A DNA stretch of 64,000 bases from Avena insularis (lineage: Eukaryota; Streptophyta; Magnoliopsida; Poales; Poaceae). Each line of letters begins with the position of its first letter. Position 1 is the stretch's first letter. A program made the position numbers and the translations under genes. The notes under the pieces were generated by a model. That model did not search any database. It worked only from the letters and a program-made list of their open reading frames with translations, and was not told the origin of the DNA. Shown here in pieces: positions 57,978 to 64,000 of the stretch. The stretch is from NCBI GenBank assembly GCA_023614405.1, contig CM042687.1, positions 235,626,292 to 235,690,291 of the forward strand. The letters run 5' to 3'.

Positions 57978-59399
57978 TCAAGGCGCAAGAAAATTCCGCC
58001 AGGACTTTTCCTAGAGCACCTGCGCACACCATCCGTGAAGGGAGCCGACATCGACAACCCGGATAGAGCTGACTCTTTCGTCAACATGGTGACTAAAGTC
58101 CCTCCGGCTTGGACAAAACCGTTCATGGAATACCTCGAACACGGAACTTTGCCTGACGATGAAGTCGAAAGACGGCAAATAGTATGACGAGCAAAGGGTT
58201 ATACCATAATCAATGGCCAACTCTACAAAAGAAGCACTACTGGTGTATACCTAAAGTGTGTTTCCCAGCTAGAAGGTATGGAAATCGTACGCAAAATCCA
58301 TCTCGGAGATTGCGCGCATCACGCCGCTCCTCGATCGTTGGTCACAAAAGCCTTCCGGCAAGGATTCTACTGGCTGACCGCAAAGGCGGACACCGACAAG
58401 CTGGTTGAGACATGCATGTGATGCCAGTATTATGCCCGACAACCACATGTTCCTGCTGAAGAACTGCGAACAATACCAATAACTTGGCCATTTGTATTCT
58501 GGGGGCTGGACATGGTGGGACCGTTGCAGACGGCACCTTGTGGATTTACGCATCTGCTTGTAGAAGTTGACAAATTCACTAAATGGATAGAAGATAAACC
58601 CATTAGAAAGCTTGATGGGGCAACTGCCCTCAGGTTTGTCCGAGATCTAGTGGTGAGATTTGGTCTCCCACACAGCATTATCATCGACAAGGGCAGCAAT
58701 TTATCATTCAGAGAAGTGGAGGCTTATTGCTGGGAGAAAGGCATCCGACTTGACCTTGCATCTGTGGCACACCCACAATCCAATGGTCAGGTTGAGCAAG
58801 CCAATGGATTAATTCTGCAGGGAATCAAGCCACGTCTTGAGGCACCGCTGCATAGAGCAGCCGGAGCCTGGGCGGAAGAATTGCCATCTGTGCTGTGGAG
58901 TTTGCGAACTACACCCAACAGATCCAACGGCTACACCCCTTACTTCATGGTATATGGAGCAGAAGCAATCCTGCCTTCCGACATACTCCATGATGCACCA
59001 AGAGTTGCCGCCTACGACGAAGATGACGCTGAAGTATCCAGACGCCTAGACGTGTACCTTCTCGAGGAGGAGCGCGTTTTGGCATTCCAAAGATCCGACA
59101 TCTACCAGCAGAAGCTACACAGCTACCATAGTCGCCGCATTCGGCATCGCTCGTTTAAAGAGGGGGATTTGGTGCTCCGACTTAAGCAGAAGAAGTCACA
59201 CAAATTATCCCCGCCATGGGAAGGACTGTTCATCATAAGCAAGGCGCTGCTCAATGGGTCTTACTACCTTGTTGACAATCATGAACTAAAGCATAGACCC
59301 AACGAGGATCATAAGCGTAAGCGATGTGACCCAGATGATGACTACCCGGAGCTTGATCGGCCATGGAACATAGCACAGCTACATCCTTTTTACACTTAG
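57978..59399 (+). pseudogene. Integrase of element C
   Basis: The linker (FVNMVTKVPPAWTKPFMEYL) ends at TGA 58185-58187, shared with B. The zinc domain near 58270-58440 is frame-broken. 58512-59399 is open for 295 codons: GPLQTAPCGFTHLLVEVDKF, IIDKGSNLSF where relatives have ITDNGSNLS (Asp kept, Asn to Lys), AHPQSNGQVEQANGLILQGI for the Glu region, LPSVLWSLRTTPNRSNGYTP and the C-terminal KSHKLSPPWEGLFIISKALL, ending HPFYT. No chromodomain. Confidence 0.92.
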
Positions 59400-59439
59400 C
59401 ATTTTTAATATAATTGTGTATCTCTTATATGATCAATGA

Positions 59440-59445
59440 AATAAA
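59440..59445 (+). promoter_or_regulatory. AATAAA poly(A) signal after pol of element C
   Basis: 41 nt past the pol stop, the same distance as in B. The following 59446-59913 is a spacer without a supported gene. Confidence 0.45.
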
Positions 59446-59913
59446 GCTCTCTGGTTCACTCATATTTCTGAGTCTTTTACCTCCTTTAGTGTTCATTTTT
59501 GGATCATATAAAACCTTTATGCACAAGTCTTGCATTTGCACTTGTGAAAATTCTGCCTACGGACGTTAGCTTAAGTTTTCTGGTCTACACGTTCTTTGTC
59601 GTTTTTATGTGGATTCTGGAGTAGTGACTTTTGGCACTTATTGTCGACGATTTTGTGCTCAGGTTATTGACGGTGCCATTGGGCATCATCACCTGAGCGC
59701 ATGGTTCCGACAACGAGTCTTCTGACTCACGAAAAGTCAAGCATAAGAACCAAAGAAATGGATAAGCCAGCACTTGCTTACGAAATATATACATGCTGGA
59801 AACTAGTTCTTAAGTAGTAGGAAATAACAACCATTGTTTTCCGCCTTAAGTTACATCATCAAGTTTTTTCCGCGCATACACCAAAGGTGAAACAAATATT
59901 ACAAAGTTGTTTT

Positions 59914-61565
59914 TTATTCCTTTGGCGTAGGAGACTTCGAAGCAGCATCGTCACCAGCCGGAGAATCACCCTCAACATCAGCACTGTGGTGGGACTCGGA
60001 GGAATCTTGGTTGACGCTGTCGATGGTGTTCATGGGCACGAAGACGTCGATGTCCACCAACTCGGCAACTCTGGTGTCATAGCCCGCGAGGGACGACATG
60101 ATGGCTTCATGATCAATCTCTTTGCCGTCATCGTCGACGTCGGGGATACCAGAGGTCACCGTGTCGATGTCGGCACCTTCGTAGTGTGCCTTCACCATTG
60201 ACAGCGCCATCCTTGCGCCAACCCTTGCACATGAAGCTTTCCAGCTTGTGACACGCTCGGGGGCTCGGCGCAGAATCTCCGAGTACTTCGCCATGGAGTC
60301 TGAGGCCTTGATGTGTATCTGAAGGGGCTTGGCAATCTCTTTGGCTTGGGTGATGGCGGTGTTGATAAAGTTGCCGGCCAGAATCATGCATTCCTTGTCC
60401 GAAGGAGGCGATCGGGTTAAACCCATAGGAGCTGCAAGTTCCGACAAGGAGCACATGAGTTCAATAAATTTAAAGTATCCAGACTACAGAAATACAAGGC
60501 GGAGTCATGTAGGGCCTTCATGGAATCCTCATGCATTTTCAGCATTTCTTTCCTCTCCTCCTTAAGGATCTTGTTCTCGCTGCCCAGCTGCTGGATATGC
60601 TTGGACTGCTCGACAATGTCCTTGGCCTTGGCAACATGTTCTGCAAAGTCGGAGAAAACAAAGTACATGAAAGTACTGGAGAATGTAGGCACAAAACCAA
60701 GACGGAATGCGAAAAAGAAGACTCTTGTTTTTGATTATCTGTCCTTCAAGATGGCGCTTACCCTTTTCGCTTCAAGATCTCAAGGCATCTTCCTGGGTAC
60801 TTGTTGTTAGCCATGACCTCCGAGCATTCTCGCTGGAAAAAGAAAAAGTTAAACCATTGTTTAGTCTACTTGGAGCATCTAGTCGAAAAATTCCACCTAG
60901 ACGCCTGGGCTGCCAAATAGAGTTTTTTACTTAGCAATATGCTTAGCTTTTCTTTAAGCATCTAGTCGGAGCTAATTCAGTTCTCAATTAGAAGCTTGGG
61001 GGCTACAGTATAAAGTTTTTAACTCGAAATCTGCTTAGCTTTTCTTTAAGCATCTAGTCGGAATTAATTTAGTTACAACTAGAGGCTTGGGGGCTACAGT
61101 ATTGAAAAATTATAAACACTGCGTATGCTACTCTTAAAGCATCTAGTCAGAATAGTTTATTCCATCTAAATGCTTGGGGGCTACAGTGAGAGTTTTTTCT
61201 AACTTAGTCACTCTTAGAGCATATAGATGCAAAACCTATGGTTTTCCATCTACATCCTCGGGGGCTACAGTGGGATACTCATATGAAATGCAAAAGGCAA
61301 AGTAAACTTACAAGTGCGATGATCTTGAGGTTCGTAGCGCTCTCGGCTAGCAGCTTGCCAAAGGAAATGCTATTTCCTTGCAATATTTCTGCTTGTCGGA
61401 GGAGCTCCTCAAGACCGCATGTCAGAGATGTCGGTGCTACTCCAGGAACCACAGATGTGCTACTCGGTGTAAGCGCCGGGTAGACTATCTTTGGGAACTC
61501 AAAGGGTTTCTGGGGAGCAAGGGCGCCGCCTTCGGCAGAAGTACCAGCTTCCACCACCGCCTTAC
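59914..61565 (-). pseudogene. Antisense gene of element C, 3' exons (5' part cut off by element E)
   Basis: The last exon, 60456-59914, is open for 180 codons: MCSLSELAAPMGLTRSPPSD, KYSEILRRAPERVTSWKASC, VDIDVFVPMNTIDSVNQDSS, tail SPTPKE. The coiled-coil exon (near 60692-60480) is short by about 150 bp compared with B, a deletion near 60500 with AGG at its ends. The exon 61565-61312 has KPFEFPKIVYPAL, LLRQAEILQGNSISFGKLLA and SATNLKIIAL. An intron, 61311-60833, contains PPT-like repeats. The PF04195-like first exon lies beyond element E. Confidence 0.7.
60833..61311. repeat. PPT-like tandem repeats in the antisense intron of element C (one unit more than B)
   Basis: Plus-strand boxes GCTTGGGGGCTACAG at 60994, 61085 and 61172, CCTCGGGGGCTACAG at 61256 and a degenerate one near 60903. 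Spacing is 91, 87 and 84 bp. The units before 60994 and 61085 both carry CTTAGCTTTTCTTTAAGC, so C has one added copy of that unit. Confidence 0.8.
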
Positions 61566-62026
61566 TGCCACTATCGTGGGAATGGTCATGGCAGATGCTG
61601 CAATCGGCAACGAGTAGTAGAACGAGGGGCAAGGGCGGCCAGCCATCTGCGGTGCAAGATGAGGGCGGAGACACAGGGTTTTACCCACCTGTGTTCCCCT
61701 GAGGGTAAAGACCTACTCTGCGAGATTGTATTATGGAGGAGGTACAAAGGGCTAGCTCGTGCAGTCGCTTGGGTGTATGATGGAACGATCTCTACACGCC
61801 CAGGAGGTTTATAGGCTCACCTCCCTAGGGTTTACATATCTCAACCGAATCAGTTAAGGCCTCGGTACTTGTTTAACCTAATCGATTAGGCCTATCTACC
61901 TTCGGGCCTTCAGCTTCGATCGCTTGGATCCACGCCAGCCTAGATCCGGCCGCCGCCCTGCAGCCCACTCACGATTCTGGGCTGATTGAACGTCTCACTG
62001 GTATACCCGGTAGGCGATCCCCATCA
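61566..62026 (-). repeat. 3' LTR of element E, about 461 bp
   Basis: Plus strand starts TGCCACTATCGTGGG and ends GATCCCCATCA. Read on the minus strand it opens TGATGGGGATCGCC with GGGTATACC soon after, like the LTR of A. No gene inside. Confidence 0.75.
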
Positions 62027-62040
62027 AGAGTCCCCGAGGC
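62027..62040 (-). other. Polypurine tract of element E
   Basis: Minus strand GGCCTCGGGGACTCT directly before the LTR start, a G-rich tract of the Tat type. Bases 62041-62322 after it show no supported gene. Confidence 0.6.
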
Positions 62041-62322
62041 CGCCGTCGATTGGCGAGGTGGCTCAGGCAATGAGTATACGGCTTCGAGTAGACATCCAAA
62101 TAATCGTCAAGGCTCCTCGATAAAGGAGAAAACTAGTCATCCTGATCGCAGCTTTGGCAAGTCGAGTCGGCGAAACACTGTCATAGTGATCGGGTCGGCG
62201 AGCCAAGTGGCTGAAGTTGGACCGTTAAACGTGGTCAAACTAGCCGTTGGGGTAATCCAACGGTAACTTTCGGCGTAATCACCGCGTAGTAACGGCTCCC
62301 TGATTTGGCGGGTAACAACCGC

Positions 62323-62330
62323 TATATAAG
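62323..62330 (+). promoter_or_regulatory. TATA box before the antisense gene of element E
   Basis: TATATAAG on the plus strand, 126 nt upstream of the ATG at 62456 and outside the LTR. This suggests that the antisense gene has its own promoter. Confidence 0.55.
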
Positions 62331-62455
62331 GGGAATGGCAGGCGATTAGAGAACCACCCTCTCACCATTTCCTCCGACTGCACGCACTTTCGCCTCCCTT
62401 CGCATTGCGATCCAGCCGACCAGAAATCCTCCGACCCCCCACAAATATTTCCGCC

Positions 62456-64000
62456 ATGGCCCTCTCCACCGAACCTTGGGGTAGATCTAAATGCACGAGG
62501 GCACAACTGGCTTCCTTTGAGGAGGCCGGGATCCTGCGAGCCGGCTGCTGGCGCATCCCCGCGGCCGGAGAGGTGACCCCGAACCCGCGAGAGAGGGAAT
62601 TCATCTGCTTCACCAGCCATCTTGAACGGGGGCTAGGGTTCCCACGCCCCGTTTCTTCCGGGCGCTTCGCGCTTACTACGGATCCAGCCATCAGATCTGG
62701 GTCCCCACAAAGATCGAGCAGCTCGCCATCTTCGTATGCTCTGCGAAAGTGCTACTTGGGCTGCCGGCCCTACTTCCCTCTATGGCAAGATCTGTTCCAC
62801 GGACGGATCAGCCGTGAGGAGGCGGGCGGCCCAATGCTTGCCGCGGGCGGCCTAACCTTCCAGGTGAAGTCAAGGGCTTCATTTTTCGATTTGATGCTGC
62901 CCGCCAAGGCCGCGAGCGACTGGAAGAAGTCGTGGTTCTATGTTGCCGAGGCGACCCCGGAGGGCGAGACGGCGATCCCGCGGTACTCCACCAACCGGTC
63001 CGAGCCATTGCCTTCAAGTCGGCAAGCTCCCAACGACCAACGGATGGTCGTCGACGAAATGCTCCGCACCATCCGCGGTCAAGAAGAGGGGCCTCCGACA
63101 ATAAACTTGTACAACCGCTGGTTTCGGGCGACGCTCGTCCATTGGCTCGGGCGCGAGCACTACATGTACCAGTACACCGGTCGGGACGACTCGACGAAGG
63201 CCTGCCTCGCCGAATGGAAGCTCGAGGACTACATCCCAGCACTAAATAAGATCACCCAGGCAGTGTACCTGGATGTACAGGCTGGGGTCGCCCCCTACAC
63301 CGCAAAGCGTCCAGCCCCAACGGTAATCACCTCGCTTCGTTCGCAGTCGCAGTTTTTGCAGTCGCGGTAATTCTAATTTCATCTTGCGTTCTTTGCAGCT
63401 GTTCCAAGTGGTGGAAGGATGGCTCCCGCCTTCGGACGACGAGAATTCGAGCTCGTCCGTCCAGGACATGGGCGAGTCGCCTCCCGCCAAAGGCGATTCC
63501 AGGAGCGACGAGAACAATGACGACGACGAGTCCGAGGAGGAGGTCGCCCCGCTGGTTCGCAAGACCCGCGGGCAGCGACAGCGTGAACTTGAGGCGAGTA
63601 AAAGCCTCGAGCATCACGATGAAGACGAGGAACTTCCGGAGACCACCTCGCGCCGCTAGGCTACTCCGTCGAAGAAGAAGAAGAAAGAGAAGGAGGCAAA
63701 GGCCCCTCCGAAGAGGAAGACGAAGCCGACGAGGCCGGCCTCGCCGCCACACTCGGCAAGCAGTTCTGACGCCCCCATCCCGGCCAAGGACGAGGCGCCG
63801 CTGTCGACAGCCGTGCTGGATACGGCCACCGACGAGGTGCCACTGGCTTCAATGCCTCTGCCATTCGCCCCAGTCTCTGGGCTGGGGGATGCTCCGGCTG
63901 CAGTGGCTTCGCCTCGCAAGGAGGCTCCTGCCGAAGATGTCCCAGAGGCTCCGGTCGTGGCCTCGACGATGAAGAAACCGTCCGTGTCTTGGGCACGCGA
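62456..64000 (+). pseudogene. Antisense gene of element E: PF04195-like protein, 5' exons
   Basis: ATG at 62456 in the context GCCATGGCC. Start MALSTEPWGRSKCTRAQLAS, then WRIPAAGEVTPNPREREF and SHLERGLGFP, the typical PF04195 opening. From about 62645 to 62775 the best match (FFRALRAYYG, LAIFVCSAKVLLGLP) is in the next frame, and the first frame resumes with LWQDLFHGRISREEAGGPM and WKKSWFYVAEATPEGE. An intron at 63323-63398 (donor GTAATC, acceptor TTTGCAG) joins in frame to an acidic exon (WLPPSDDENSSSSVQDMGES). TAG at 63657-63659 interrupts it before a Lys-rich, Pro/Ala-rich region that continues past the edge. The role of this family is unknown. Confidence 0.7.

Larger units (their letters stand above)
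51404..61565 (+). mobile_element. Element C: Tat-lineage gypsy element of the same family as B, interrupted by E
   Basis: 5' LTR 51404-51930, gag 52000-55457, protease, RT, RNase H, integrase (to 59399), AATAAA, then the 3' part of an antisense gene (61565-59914) before element E begins at 61566. The rest of C and its 3' LTR would lie beyond E, outside the window. The base composition, protein sequences and even nonsense codons match B closely, but the flanks differ (CTCTG before C, ACCAA at B), so it is a separate insertion and not a copy of the same locus. Confidence 0.92.
61566..64000 (-). mobile_element. Element E: Tat-lineage gypsy element, 3' end only (continues right)
   Basis: The 3' LTR is at 61566-62026 and a purine tract is adjacent on the minus strand. 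The antisense PF04195-like gene runs on the plus strand from 62456 beyond the window edge. By comparison with B, integrase and the rest of pol should follow to the right on the minus strand. E interrupts the antisense gene of C after CCGCCTTAC. The flank is CTTAC (61561-61565); its partner is outside. Confidence 0.82.

Noticed and set aside
63367..63398. Intron starting at GCGGTAATT
   Set aside because: It would be only 32 bp, too short for a plant intron; the donor at 63323 gives 76 bp and keeps the frame.

Overview
This 64-kb window is repetitive DNA from a plant nuclear genome, almost certainly a grass. I found no host gene, tRNA, rRNA or prokaryotic feature. Every stretch can be assigned to LTR retrotransposons inserted into one another. 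A Copia element of the Angela/BARE/WIS type and several Ty3/gypsy elements of the Tat lineage (RIRE2/Cinful/Grande-like) point to the Pooideae (wheat, barley, rye, oat and relatives). The species cannot be named from the sequence alone.

Layout. The host is element D, a minus-strand Tat-lineage element seen as three islands: 19103-21553, 34779-37639 and 47238-51403. Four elements sit in it. (1) Element A, minus strand, runs from beyond the left edge to 19102. Its gag is split by element G (6964-16976, 5-bp duplication ATGTT), a gypsy element with 3.2-3.4-kb LTRs and a decayed interior. (2) Element B, plus strand, 21554-34778, is complete with 531- and 538-bp LTRs and the 5-bp duplication ACCAA. 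(3) Element F, an Angela-like Copia on the minus strand, 37645-47237, has the duplication CAATG. Its left LTR carries a nested solo LTR (38083-39361), and the host/LTR/solo-LTR junction was later tandemly duplicated (780-bp unit). (4) Element C, plus strand, starts at 51404 and belongs to the same family as B. It is interrupted at 61565 by element E, a further minus-strand Tat element that runs off the right edge.

How the genes work together. In each gypsy element gag makes the particle shell, and protease, reverse transcriptase, RNase H and integrase are cut from Pol. In A, B, C and D the order is gag-PR-RT-RH-INT, followed by an AATAAA 41-66 nt after the pol stop. All five Tat elements (A-E) also carry an intron-containing gene on the opposite strand; in A-D it lies downstream of pol and converges on it. 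In B and E it encodes a protein like Pfam PF04195 ('putative gypsy type transposon'), and in A-D coiled coils. Antisense extra ORFs are known in this lineage. All copies here are broken by stops or frameshifts.

Most unusual points. B and C are independent insertions (different flanks) that share at least six nonsense codons and one gag/pro frame break, so they look like offspring of an already defective master. Their gag reading frame starts inside the LTR, runs through the primer binding site, carries a 32-residue repeat array of different length in the two copies, and contains a second, partial capsid-like segment ahead of the normal capsid. An intron of their antisense gene is built of ~85-91-bp repeats, each ending in a box resembling the element's polypurine tract.
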